DNA from: Paenibacillus abyssi
GTDB taxonomy: Bacteria; Bacillota; Bacilli; Paenibacillales; Paenibacillaceae
Length of the DNA stretch: 64,000 nt
Direction of reading: 5' to 3'
Assembly (NCBI RefSeq): GCF_014640295.1
Contig: NZ_BMGR01000006.1
Location: 124,001 to 188,000, forward strand
Shown: one piece after another, positions 17,493 through 26,388 of the stretch
Layout of the letters: every line of letters begins with the position of its first letter
Position numbering within the stretch: the first letter of the stretch is position 1
Program-made: the position numbers and the translations under genes
The notes under the pieces: generated by a model
Seen by the model: only the letters and a program-made list of their open reading frames with translations
The model's database searches: none
Told to the model about the DNA's origin: nothing

Positions 17493-18779
17493 TCAGTGGG
17501 CGAACTGTTCCTTTTCTGTGGAGCCGGCCAAAGCAGTTGTCGTCGAAGTTCCGCCCGAGATGACTTGCGTTACCTCGTCAAAATATCCCGTTCCTACTTC
17601 CCGTTGATGGCGGGTCGCTTCATATCCTTGCGTCTCCATCGCGAATTCTGCCTGCTGCAGCTCCGAATACGCTGCCATGCCGCGATCCCTGTACCCTCTG
17701 GCCAATGTAAACATGCTGTGATTCAAAGCATGGAACCCGGCAAGCGTTACGAATTGGAACTTGTATCCCATTTCACCCAGCTTCTGCTGGAAGCTTGCGA
17801 TCTCCGCATCGCTTAGTTTCTTTTTCCAATTGAAGGAAGGTGAGCAGTTGTAGGCAAGCAGCTTGCCTGGATATTTCGCATGAATGGCTTCTGCAAACCG
17901 CCTGGCTTCCTCGATATTCGGCTCGGATGTTTCACACCAGATCAAATCTGCATATGGCGCATAGGCAAGACCGCGGGAAATCGCTTGATCGAGTCCCTCG
18001 TTGACATAGAAGAAGCCTTCCGGAGAACGCTCCCCCGTTAAGAACGGACGGTCATTCTCATCAATATCGCTGGTCAACAGTCTGGCGGCATTGGCATCCG
18101 TCCTAGCGATCAGGACTGTATCAACGCCCATAACATCCGCGGCCAGCCTTGCAGCGACCAAATTCCGTACCGCTTGCTGCGTTGGCAAAAGCACCTTTCC
18201 TCCCAGATGGCCGCATTTTTTCTCGGAGGACAGCTGATCCTCGAAATGCACGCCCGATGCTCCCGCTTCGATCATCGATTTCATTAATTCAAAGACGTTG
18301 AGCGGTCCGCCAAATCCAGCTTCCGCATCGGCTACGATTGGGGCATAGAAATCGATCTCTCCGCTGCCTTCAGCATGCTGGATCTGATCCGCGCGCTGCA
18401 GCGCCTGATTGATTCGCTTTACCACTTGCGGAACGCTGTTGGCCGGGTATAAGCTTTGGTCCGGATACATATGGCCCGATAGGTTCGCATCCGCGGCGAC
18501 CTGCCAGCCGCTTAAGTAAATCGCCTTCAGTCCGGCTTTTACCTGCTGAACGGCCTGGTTACCGGTTAAGGCGCCAAGTGCATGGATGTAATCCTCGGAG
18601 TGGAGCAGGCTCCACAGCCGCTCCGCTCCCCGCTGCGCCAGCGTATGCTCCACTTTCAAAGAACCTCTTAGACGGATAACATCTTCTGCTGTGTATGGAC
18701 GAACAACGCCTTCATACCGCCGTGTCTGCCAGTTTTCTTGCATTTGCCGGATTTCGCTATTCCCTGTTCGCATCATCAT
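17493..18779 (-). CDS. aceA: Isocitrate lyase
   Basis: About 428 residues. It splits isocitrate to succinate and glyoxylate. The active-site loop [11 protein letters not shown] with catalytic Cys is present (about 190), as are [10 protein letters not shown] (about 94), DADAGFGG-type Mg site ([12 protein letters not shown]) and [11 protein letters not shown]. Three ATGs occur in a row; the ATG at 18779 has the best spacing from GGGGG, while 18788 is directly adjacent to it. It follows the 53-residue Cys-rich ORF by about 33 bp and precedes aceB. Confidence 0.96.
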   Translation of the reverse strand: MMMRTGNSEIRQMQENWQTRRYEGVVRPYTAEDVIRLRGSLKVEHTLAQRGAERLWSLLHSEDYIHALGALTGNQAVQQVKAGLKAIYLSGWQVAADANLSGHMYPDQSLYPANSVPQVVKRINQALQRADQIQHAEGSGEIDFYAPIVADAEAGFGGPLNVFELMKSMIEAGASGVHFEDQLSSEKKCGHLGGKVLLPTQQAVRNLVAARLAADVMGVDTVLIARTDANAARLLTSDIDENDRPFLTGERSPEGFFYVNEGLDQAISRGLAYAPYADLIWCETSEPNIEEARRFAEAIHAKYPGKLLAYNCSPSFNWKKKLSDAEIASFQQKLGEMGYKFQFVTLAGFHALNHSMFTLARGYRDRGMAAYSELQQAEFAMETQGYEATRHQREVGTGYFDEVTQVISGGTSTTTALAGSTEKEQFAH

Positions 18780-18812
18780 GACGTTCATTCCCCCATCGAT
18801 TCAAAATGTTTG

Positions 18813-18974
18813 TTATGCATACTGCTCGAGGTACCCGGTTCCGGAGCACCGGCTGCAGGGCGTATATTCCAACCCGTCGCAGCTCGGACATTCTCCCGCC
18901 TGCATGTTTCCTGCCATGCTGTCGCATCTTGGGCATTCAAGTTCACCATTGCCTTGACAAGTCGGACAGTCCAT
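18813..18974 (-). CDS. 53-residue DnaJ-like CxxCxGxG zinc-finger mini-protein
   Basis: Short ORF with AAGGGAG eight bases before ATG. It reads MDCPTCQGNGELECPRCD, then a short spacer, ECPSCDGLEYTPCSRCSGTG and a short YLEQYA tail. Eight Cys fall in four CxxC pairs, and two carry the CxxCxGxG spacing of the DnaJ zinc-binding domain, so it should bind two zinc ions. There is no J domain. It is the first cistron of the glyoxylate operon, 33 bp before aceA. The role is unknown; a protein-folding or redox helper for the operon is only a guess. Confidence 0.75.
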   Translation of the reverse strand: MDCPTCQGNGELECPRCDSMAGNMQAGECPSCDGLEYTPCSRCSGTGYLEQYA

Positions 18975-19008
18975 ACGATCATCTCCCTTCTTTCGTTGTT
19001 CCTCAATC

Positions 19009-19103
19009 TGTTATATAACATGTTTGATTTCTTGTTTGTATTATATAACGAACACCCCAAACTGTGCAATACTGTTTTTAAATTTTTTATCTGTTATATA
19101 ACA
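19009..19103 (-). promoter_or_regulatory. Three copies of a TGTTATATAACA palindrome in the aceA operon promoter
   Basis: Perfect 12-bp palindromes TGTTATATAACA lie at 19009-19020 and 19092-19103; a third, one with two changes (TATTATATAACG), lies at 19039-19050 and covers the -10 element. Spacings are 30 and 53 bp between starts. This arrangement is what a dimeric repressor or activator would use; the protein is unknown. Confidence 0.7.
19040..19069 (-). promoter_or_regulatory. Predicted sigma-A promoter of the glyoxylate operon
   Basis: TTGCAC (19064-19069) and TATAAT (19040-19045) on the minus strand are separated by 18 bp. Transcription would start near 19033, about 60 bp before the first ORF. 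The middle palindrome overlaps the -10 hexamer. Confidence 0.7.
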
Positions 19104-19200
19104 TTATAATTTTAGAACCGGGAAATGGAGTTTCCATTTGGGAGAAATTTTCTTTTGGGAGAATTGTTCCTATTGAGGGGAGAGTCGTAATCCGCTTCAG

Positions 19201-19235
19201 AAAAAAACGAAAAACCACATCCTGCGATGTGGTTT
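19201..19235 (-). terminator. Terminator after the rhamnogalacturonan lyase gene
   Basis: Minus-strand AAACCACATC and GATGTGGTTT form a perfect 10-bp stem with a four-base loop, followed by TTTTTCGTTTTTTT. Confidence 0.9.
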
Positions 19236-19287
19236 CCGCTGCCGTATATAACTAGTTATTTCTGGTGGTACTCCCGCTGCTCAAACC

Positions 19288-22200
19288 CTAAAAGTTTTCG
19301 AGCTCAAACTCTGCCTTACCCGTCGAAGCATTATACTTGCCATTCTTCACCGTCTTAAGCTTTCCTTTGTCATCTACATAATAAATGATGATCTTCTTGG
19401 CGTTCTCATCTGGTTTTAATGTATAATCCACCTCTACTTTTACATCATCATCGAGGTCTTTGACTTTCTTACCGTCTATTGTAAAGTCAAAATCATACAC
19501 CTTGCTCGAGCCGACCTGTTTTTTCTCCTTCGCTGAAAGCGTAGAAGGTTCCACGATACTCACGCCCCATTCAACCTTGGAGGATTGTTTGCCGACCGCT
19601 TCCTCTATGGTATCCAAATCCATCGTGTATGACGCCGGCCCCAACTGAACTTCGATCGTTCTTATCCGCTTTTTCTCCGCAGCCTTCAACTCCTGTGCCG
19701 GCAGCGATACCTGCACGCCGATCGCTTCTGCCGGCGGCAGGATCTCAATCGTCAGCGTCCTTCCGGAAGCCGTATCGATTGCGTGCCGAAGATCCTCAGC
19801 GGCTACGCTGGCCAGCGCTCTCCCGTCCGCATCGGCCTTTACGGCTTGCGTGACTTTACCCGGAGATACATATGCCGCTTTGATCGTAACATGGGCTTCG
19901 CCCGTAACGCCTGAACCGTCTCCTGCCATTGCCGTAACGATTACTTTACCTGCAGCATAAGCGGTCAGAAGTCCGTTATGATCAATCGCCGCCACAGACG
20001 CTGTCGTTCCGTCTTCGTTAACAACAGACCAAGTGACGGATTGATCCGTCGCCGCAGCCGGCGTGAATACGGCATCGAATTGCAATTGCTCCCCGGCCAC
20101 TGTTACATTCGCCGCACTTGACACCGCTATGCCGGAAGCAAGAACAGGGGTCGTGCGGATATTAGGCTTCGGCGGTGCCTCCATATCATTGCCCAAATAG
20201 AAGCTTGTGTGCGGCGGTTGATTGTAAGCCGTATTCTGCCATGCAATACCAAGCCTGTAGACCGGATCATGCATCAGCGTATAAATCCGGTGATCGGTAA
20301 GGTCAGTGGTCGAATAGATGCGCAAAGCGCTGCTATCTTCTGTCCTGACAATAACCTCTTCCCTCCAGTCCCCGAATAGATCCGCCTGCAAAGAAGGATT
20401 ACCTTTCGTATCATTGTTGGAGTAGGTTCCGGTAAACCTCTCAATATTCACCAGTTGATTATTCTCATAATCCCACTTATCGATCTTTGGAATTCCCACG
20501 CGCAGCGGATCGCCGAGCCAATCATGATCGAGAAGCTCGCGGCTTAAATCGCCGTCCCACCAGATTGCAAAGTTAGACGTAGGGATGCTGGTAGAGATTT
20601 TCTCCCCTTGCGCGCTGTACAGTCCGCCGGTCGAGCTGTTCCATGCGCCGCTGATTGACCAGACTTCATTTCCCTTGTACCGCGGATCGATATCCGCCGA
20701 CAGTCCGCGTCCAACGTCGATGCCGATCTGAGGCTGGCCCCACAGTACTCTGCCGGTCTTCGCGTCCTTCACCGATGCTGAATATCGGGCATTCGTATCT
20801 TCCTGTACGGCATACAGCTCCAGCCCGAGCCTGTCAGGGTCCAGGTCGCCCAGATGCATCGCATCGCCATGACCAAGGCGGCTGTTCCACAGACCCTGCC
20901 CATTATCATCGATCGCCGCAGGTCCGGTAATGATCTCATCCCTGCCGTCCCCATCAACATCGGCTATGCTTAGCTGATGATTGCCCTGCCCGTAATAGGA
21001 TTCATTGCCAGGTGTGTTCGAATCAAACGTCCACTGCTTAGTAAGTTGGCCGTCTCTCCAGTTATAAGCGACCAATACCATACGTGTGTAGTATCCGCGC
21101 TGCATGACGACACTTGGCCTTTCACCGTCCAAATAGGCCACCCCGGCGAGGAAACGGTCTACGCGGTTTCCGTAAGTGTCTCCCCAATCCCCTACATTGC
21201 CTCTTGGCGGTTCATACGAGTCGGTGGCAAGCGCCTTACCGGTCGCGCCTTCAAAGACCGTAAAATATTCCGGACCGGCCAGCACATAACCGCCGCTGTT
21301 GCGATAATCCGCATTCGGATCGCCAATTACATTACCTTTGCCATCAATCGTGCCATCCGCAGTCTTGAAGGCGAACTCGGCCTTTCCGTCCCCGTCCAGA
21401 TCATAAACCATAAATTGTGTATAATGGGCGCCTGAACGGATATTTCTGCCCAGATTGATCCTCCACATCAATGTCCCGTCCTGCTTATAGGCGTCGATGT
21501 ACGTATTTCCGGTGTAGCCGCTTTGCGAATTATCTTTTGAATTGCTGGGATCCCATTTCAAGATGATTTCGTATTCGCCATCGCCATCCAGATCGCCGGC
21601 ACTGGCATCATTTGCACGATAGGTATAAGATTCCCCGGTCATAGAGACACCGTCCGCAGGCTTTTGGAGCGGAACCTCCAGATAGTTCATATCCCATACC
21701 TTTACCGTCTCGGATCGGCGCTGCTCGATTTCCCCGATAATCGGACGGACATAGTAAGACGACTCTGAAGTACCGTCAGCATCCAGATAATTGGTGCTGC
21801 CTGTAATAGGTTCAGCGTTGACTTTGACCCCGTCGCGGTACAGATTGAAAGCGATACTCTCCGGATCGGTGCCGAACATCCGCCATCCCACATAGACGCC
21901 GCCGCCCTCTTTTATCGCAACCATCCCGCGATTCAGGCTCTCCATCTGCCTTGACGGCTGATACGCAGGCGTCGCACTGACCGTCACACCGGATGATTCC
22001 GTCATATCATCGTACAATCCCTTAACAATAAACGTGTATGTCGTCCCATTTGTCAGTCCCGTAATGGAGGATCTATATTTGCCTTTCGGTACACTGTCCA
22101 CCAGGTTGAGCGACTGATCCGGATTCTGCATATAAATATTCGCCTGCATATATGAAGGATCTACGGTCTCTTCCCAACCGATAAGCACCTTTTCATTTCT

Positions 22201-23226
22201 TGCTTCTGATGTAACAAAGTTTAGATTTGGGGATTTTTCAAGCTTGTTAACCTGAATCCTGTAGGTCCTGTAAACATCCGTATAAACAGAGGAAGCGACC
22301 GTAACCCCGATGTCAGTAGACATGCCTGATACGGCGACCGGAATCGAAGTCCCGCTGGCAGCCGTCTCATCGCCCACCTTAACCTGTACGCCATCCGGAT
22401 TGCTTGCCTCCGGGGTAACAAACAGACTGTCCACAGAATGAGGCACATCAACCGTGTAATTCTCCACCTTCGGATCGAACGGCGGAATCATGGACGGAGT
22501 AAAGCCCGCATTATCACTGCTGAGTTTCAGATCATTCAACGCCAGATCCAGCGCGGTTAAACGTACATTGGCCAGATTGAATTTCCCCCCGCCCGCATTA
22601 ACGAAAAATCCGAAGCTGCTGATACGCGCCCTGTCGCTGTAAAAGGCCGCCGGCCAGGTCACCGTGCTGCCGTCGTTCAGATTGAGAATGTTAACCGTAT
22701 ACTTTCTTTGCGGGATATTGAATATAATTTTAAATCGATACCAATGGGATGGATCATAGTTGATTTGTTCCGTCCCTCCGTGCCGCTTGATCACGCCGTT
22801 ATCCATTTGATAACGCAAAATGCCTGCAGAGGTAGCATTGATCCTCCCGTCCATCACCCAGAAGGTCCCGCCTTTATTTGTCGGAAGATTCACATCAAAT
22901 TCAAGGATCAGTCCTCCGTTTTGTGCCGCAAACCGCTGTCCGAAATAGGACGAGCCGGTTCCATCATGACTTATTTCCGCATGGGCACCGCCCGCCTCCG
23001 CGTCTTGGACAATATTCACGATCGGAGCCGTTCCTTCCCTCGCCCAGCTATTCCCGCTTCCGATCGTTAATGGCCCTGCACTATAACTGCTAAAGTCATC
23101 CGAGATAAGGATCGTGTCAGCAGCAGCGGCTGGCGTAGAGAAGTTCACGGGCATAATAAGGGTCATGATGAGCACTGCCGTTAAGAGCTTGGAAACGAGA
23201 ACATGACTTTTCTTCCTTTTCAACAT
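19288..23226 (-). CDS. Secreted multidomain rhamnogalacturonan lyase (PL11)
   Basis: 1312 residues. Signal peptide about 1-36 (LLTAVLIMTLIMPVNF, AAAA cleavage). Then a jelly-roll segment (about 40-225), a cadherin-like beta-sandwich (about 230-330), an FN3-like domain (about 335-425), the PL11 catalytic beta-propeller (about 430-1045), a Big_2-like Ig domain (about 1050-1140) and a lysine/aspartate-rich C terminus. PL11 marks are repeated DxDGDGxxE calcium loops (DLDGDGEYEI, DLDGDGKAEF, DVDGDGRDEI) and HDPVYRLGIAWQNTAYNQPP. It cleaves the rhamnogalacturonan I backbone of pectin by beta-elimination. AAGGAGG precedes ATG. A cre-like box upstream points to catabolite control. It is monocistronic. 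Confidence 0.94.
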   Translation of the reverse strand: MLKRKKSHVLVSKLLTAVLIMTLIMPVNFSTPAAAADTILISDDFSSYSAGPLTIGSGNSWAREGTAPIVNIVQDAEAGGAHAEISHDGTGSSYFGQRFAAQNGGLILEFDVNLPTNKGGTFWVMDGRINATSAGILRYQMDNGVIKRHGGTEQINYDPSHWYRFKIIFNIPQRKYTVNILNLNDGSTVTWPAAFYSDRARISSFGFFVNAGGGKFNLANVRLTALDLALNDLKLSSDNAGFTPSMIPPFDPKVENYTVDVPHSVDSLFVTPEASNPDGVQVKVGDETAASGTSIPVAVSGMSTDIGVTVASSVYTDVYRTYRIQVNKLEKSPNLNFVTSEARNEKVLIGWEETVDPSYMQANIYMQNPDQSLNLVDSVPKGKYRSSITGLTNGTTYTFIVKGLYDDMTESSGVTVSATPAYQPSRQMESLNRGMVAIKEGGGVYVGWRMFGTDPESIAFNLYRDGVKVNAEPITGSTNYLDADGTSESSYYVRPIIGEIEQRRSETVKVWDMNYLEVPLQKPADGVSMTGESYTYRANDASAGDLDGDGEYEIILKWDPSNSKDNSQSGYTGNTYIDAYKQDGTLMWRINLGRNIRSGAHYTQFMVYDLDGDGKAEFAFKTADGTIDGKGNVIGDPNADYRNSGGYVLAGPEYFTVFEGATGKALATDSYEPPRGNVGDWGDTYGNRVDRFLAGVAYLDGERPSVVMQRGYYTRMVLVAYNWRDGQLTKQWTFDSNTPGNESYYGQGNHQLSIADVDGDGRDEIITGPAAIDDNGQGLWNSRLGHGDAMHLGDLDPDRLGLELYAVQEDTNARYSASVKDAKTGRVLWGQPQIGIDVGRGLSADIDPRYKGNEVWSISGAWNSSTGGLYSAQGEKISTSIPTSNFAIWWDGDLSRELLDHDWLGDPLRVGIPKIDKWDYENNQLVNIERFTGTYSNNDTKGNPSLQADLFGDWREEVIVRTEDSSALRIYSTTDLTDHRIYTLMHDPVYRLGIAWQNTAYNQPPHTSFYLGNDMEAPPKPNIRTTPVLASGIAVSSAANVTVAGEQLQFDAVFTPAAATDQSVTWSVVNEDGTTASVAAIDHNGLLTAYAAGKVIVTAMAGDGSGVTGEAHVTIKAAYVSPGKVTQAVKADADGRALASVAAEDLRHAIDTASGRTLTIEILPPAEAIGVQVSLPAQELKAAEKKRIRTIEVQLGPASYTMDLDTIEEAVGKQSSKVEWGVSIVEPSTLSAKEKKQVGSSKVYDFDFTIDGKKVKDLDDDVKVEVDYTLKPDENAKKIIIYYVDDKGKLKTVKNGKYNASTGKAEFELENF

Positions 23227-23587
23227 TACGTATAACCTCCTTGAAAAATGAAATAATTTTTCATTGGCTGATGTAAGCAGTTCTAGTTGATGTTTTACCT
23301 CCTCCCCTCATTTTTTAAAGCGCTTGCAAAATAGAGAATGACTTCCTCTACACAAACTCGGTCCAACTATTTGACTGCTTAACAGGTGGACATGAAGTCT
23401 ATTATTAGGCAACCATTCCAATTATAGAATTCAAAAAACAGACTTTTTTGATTAAAAAACAGAGGGATTGCAAGTTGAAATGATTAAAAAAATTAAATCT
23501 CCCGACTCCCTCAAATTTCCATTCCCTGCCGAACTGTTGTAATGTGAGGAATATTTTGTTAATTATCTGAGTGATGGAGGATGGAAC
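23227..23587. other. Divergent promoter region between the PL11 gene and the poly-Asp gene
   Basis: About 360 bp without a gene. It holds a cre-like box (23315-23328), AT-rich stretches on both sides and the ribosome-binding site GATGGAGG before 23588. I see no clear further structure. Confidence 0.6.
23315..23328 (-). promoter_or_regulatory. Probable cre box upstream of the PL11 gene
   Basis: Minus-strand TGCAAGCGCTTTAA carries the central AAGCGCTT of CcpA sites and differs from consensus at the right end. It lies about 90 bp upstream of the start codon. Confidence 0.5.
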
Positions 23588-24979
23588 ATGAAAAAATCGC
23601 TAGTCACCCTAACAGCAGCGCTTTTGATTTCATCTATCGCCTTGCCGACTGCCACATACGCACATAAGGAACTCGATGACAAGAAGGAAAAGGAATCACA
23701 AAAGTACAATTGGAAATGGAAAGAGCAAAGATATCATGATGATGATGATGACGATGACGATGATTATGATGACGATGATGATGATTATGATGACGACGAT
23801 GATGATAAGAAAGAACGCGGGAAGAAAGGCGATGCGAAAATTGCAGCCGCCGACAGAAAGCAGCTGAGCATTGATTTTGGCGGCAATGACCATCGCAAAA
23901 GTGTGACACAGCCGCTTGATGCACTGCCCGCTAAAGGCAAGCGGGGCTCTACGATCACCTGGTCCTCAAGCCATCCTTCGATCCTGTCAAGCGACGGCAA
24001 GACCTTAAACCGCCCTGCTCAGCGTGATGTCAACGTTACGTTAACGGCAACCGTCAAATACAACAAAGCGGTGACAAAGAAAAAATTCATCCTTACGGTG
24101 AAAAAGCAGCAGATGAATGCCCAGCAGATCGTCGCAGCCGACAAAGCGGCGCTTCAAATCACCTTCAGCGGTAACGATACGGCCGCCAATGTTACCAGTC
24201 CGCTCCGTTTGCCTGCTAAAGGCGTGAACGGCTCTACGATTACTTGGTTCTCCAGCAATACATCCGTCATCTCGCATGACGGCAAAACCGTCATCCTCCC
24301 TGCCTCAGGTGCCAATGATGCAGCGGTAGTTATGACTGCCATTATAACCAATCAGGGGGTTACGGACAGCAAGCTGTTCACCGTGACAGTCAAGCAGCAG
24401 CTATCCAACGTTCAAAGAGCAATCGCCGACCGGGATGCCCTGACGCTCACTTTTAGCGGCAGCGATACAGCATCCAGTGTTATCGGTCCGATAACGCTCC
24501 GCAAAACCGGCGCGAATGGCTCCACCATTACTTGGTTCTCCAGTCATCCCGGCTATATCTCGAATGAAGGCGCGATTGTCAGCCGTCCACCTGCCGCCTC
24601 TGGCGATGCGCAGGTCATACTAACGGCGATTATCCAAAATGGCGGCCATAGCGAAACGAAGACGTTTACCGTTACGTTGAAAGCGCAGCTTACAGATGCT
24701 CAGAAGGTAGCTGCCGACAAGCAAGTCTTAGCGATCGGCTTCTCGGGAGGGGATACGGCCTCACGGGTAACCGGCACCATTACATTGCCAACGCTCGGTA
24801 TTCATGGCTCTACGATTCTATGGATCTCCGATTCGCCGAGCGTGATTTCAAATGACGGCAAAACCGTCAATCGTCCTGCTTCCACAAGCACGGATGCACA
24901 AGTGAAGATGACCGCAATCATCGTGAGTAATGGCAGCAGCGAGGTTAAAACCTTTGATCTTATTGTGAAGCGCCGATAA
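23588..24979 (+). CDS. Secreted protein with poly-Asp tract and four atrophied Ig-like repeats
   Basis: 463 residues. Signal peptide about 1-25 (LLISSIALPTATYA). A Lys/Glu-rich linker leads to a run of about 26 residues almost wholly Asp with single Tyr (about 52-74). Four ~90-residue repeats follow, each with a helix (IAAADRKQLSIDF, VAADKAALQITF, IADRDALTLTF, VAADKQVLAIGF), GSTITWxSS, and a terminal strand (FTVTVK). These match the atrophied bacterial Ig (aBig) type seen in Gram-positive surface proteins. No sortase motif or membrane anchor is seen, so it is released or held by charge. The tract could bind calcium or cell-wall cations. Function unknown. Confidence 0.85.
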   Translation: MKKSLVTLTAALLISSIALPTATYAHKELDDKKEKESQKYNWKWKEQRYHDDDDDDDDDYDDDDDDYDDDDDDKKERGKKGDAKIAAADRKQLSIDFGGNDHRKSVTQPLDALPAKGKRGSTITWSSSHPSILSSDGKTLNRPAQRDVNVTLTATVKYNKAVTKKKFILTVKKQQMNAQQIVAADKAALQITFSGNDTAANVTSPLRLPAKGVNGSTITWFSSNTSVISHDGKTVILPASGANDAAVVMTAIITNQGVTDSKLFTVTVKQQLSNVQRAIADRDALTLTFSGSDTASSVIGPITLRKTGANGSTITWFSSHPGYISNEGAIVSRPPAASGDAQVILTAIIQNGGHSETKTFTVTLKAQLTDAQKVAADKQVLAIGFSGGDTASRVTGTITLPTLGIHGSTILWISDSPSVISNDGKTVNRPASTSTDAQVKMTAIIVSNGSSEVKTFDLIVKRR

Positions 24980-25090
24980 TACATGCAGAGGCGGCTATCA
25001 CTGGCCTTTGACGGGATAGCTTGACTGGTTATTAATATCCCAATAATCCAGATGACCGCCTCCAATATCTAAAGCATTTATGAAAAAAGA

Positions 25091-25627
25091 AGGTGCTGTC
25101 CCATCAAGTCATCGATGATGACGATGGGATAGCACCTTTCTCTTAGAAGCTTTGGTTGTAACGCATTCACTGCGCAGTCGAATGTTCTTCCGATCGCTGA
25201 CGCTTCTCCAGAATCATTCGATCTGCTTCGTTTAGGCGTAACCGTTTCTTTCATAAAAACAAACAAAAAAGGAGCCTTCCCTTGTTAAAATGCAAGTACG
25301 ACCAAACATTAACAAAGAGAGGCTTCTTTTGTACATCGAATATACCATGGACCCGCTTAATTTGCACATGGACTTGCAGGAAGATATCCCCGAAAACCAT
25401 CTCGTCCGCGTCATCAATGATGCCGTTAATCGCCTACCTATGAAGATCTTCACTCCAGCTTATCCCGGCGGCTGTCGAGATCGCTACCACTCGGTCAGAG
25501 CGCATGAAGGACGTCCTCGAAACGGTATTTACGGCCGTTCTTCCGTTCCTCGCGGAACAAAGCTACGTCATTACCGAAGCACAAGCTTCCAATATCTCAT
25601 TGAAGATCCCTTTTGGGACAGCCTTTG
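25091..25627 (+). mobile_element. Internally deleted IS1182-type insertion sequence
   Basis: The 5' part of the plus frame from 25290 encodes the N terminus of IS1182-type transposases (YTMDPLNLHMDLQEDIPENH, then PAYPGGCRDRYH), after which homology stops. The outer ends are imperfect inverted repeats: AGGTGCTGTCCCA at 25091-25103 and TGGGACAGCCT at 25615-25625. The left end also forms a long hairpin (25090-25138). About 1 kb of transposase is missing, so it cannot move by itself. Gene-less apart from this remnant. Confidence 0.7.
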
Positions 25628-25689
25628 TCTCGTTCATAAACATTGGTACAAGTCCGTTGAAATGACTGCAATTATTGCCACGCTTAAAC

Positions 25690-26100
25690 TTACATACACT
25701 TCTCTTCGACAGTTGCTTTAACATTACTAATTGTCACCTTTGAATATCCGGACAGATATTCTGTATACCCGCATACCGTTTTTTCTCTGGTGCCTCCTCT
25801 TGAATCGATATATTTTATATAGATTGCCCCTTCTCCGTTTAAACTTAGTTTAGGCTTGATTTTCACGGTTTCTCCGCTCTTAATAGGCTCGGTATAGATA
25901 TCTTTTGAAGTCCCTTTTATAATGCCTACCTCTACTGATTCGATGTTATAGTCTGAGTTATTATTTATTGTCACGGAAAAGCTTTGGAATGGCTCAGTTA
26001 TATTTTTCAACCAATTAAAACCTATCCAAACTAGTATAATGAATACCGTCAAAGAGAACGACACAAGGAACAGAATGAAAAATCGTTTTTTAATCTTCAT
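25690..26100 (-). CDS. Hypothetical membrane-anchored protein
   Basis: 136 residues. One N-terminal transmembrane helix (about 7-30, FILFLVSFSLTVFIILVWIGF) and an extracellular part with alternating beta-strands (FSVTINNNSDYNIESVEVGII), two Cys near the end. Ribosome-binding site GAAGG precedes ATG. The gene is visibly AT-richer than its neighbours and sits beside the IS remnant, so recent gain is possible. I do not recognise the family. Confidence 0.65.
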   Translation of the reverse strand: MKIKKRFFILFLVSFSLTVFIILVWIGFNWLKNITEPFQSFSVTINNNSDYNIESVEVGIIKGTSKDIYTEPIKSGETVKIKPKLSLNGEGAIYIKYIDSRGGTREKTVCGYTEYLSGYSKVTISNVKATVEEKCM

Positions 26101-26297
26101 ACCTTTACCTTCTTTCTACTGCTCTGTAAAAATTAAACTCACCATTGTAAGATACGTTTCCCATCCGTTATAAGTTGCAATTGCGCTATTGCTCTATTGT
26201 CCCGAGGGAGTTTAACAATAGAAAACAACACTAAGCTTTAACAGAAACTTGTATATAAGCAAATGTTACTATTTCTAACGCTGTGCTCGACACAGCA

Positions 26298-26326
26298 TTG
26301 ACAAAACTTTAAAATTACCTTACATT
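26298..26326 (+). promoter_or_regulatory. Predicted sigma-A promoter of the LacI-family gene
   Basis: TTGACA (26298-26303), 17-bp spacer, TACATT (26321-26326). The 14-bp operator starts five bases after the -10 hexamer, covering the expected start of transcription. Confidence 0.75.
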
Positions 26327-26330
26327 GGAA

Positions 26331-26344
26331 TGGTATCGGTTCCA
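26331..26344 (+). promoter_or_regulatory. LacI-family operator upstream of its own gene
   Basis: TGGTATCGGTTCCA overlaps the predicted +1. The same motif (reverse complement) occurs at 27500-27512 and a close variant at 38448-38461, upstream of the other two units of the island. Confidence 0.75.
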
Positions 26345-26388
26345 CTAACCATTCTTAAACCTACTCCTTTCTGTAAAGGTTGATTGAA

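Noticed and set aside
23696-23893. Ile/Val-rich minus-strand frame opposite the poly-Asp tract
   Set aside because: It is the reverse reading of GAT/GAC repeats and has no start signal.
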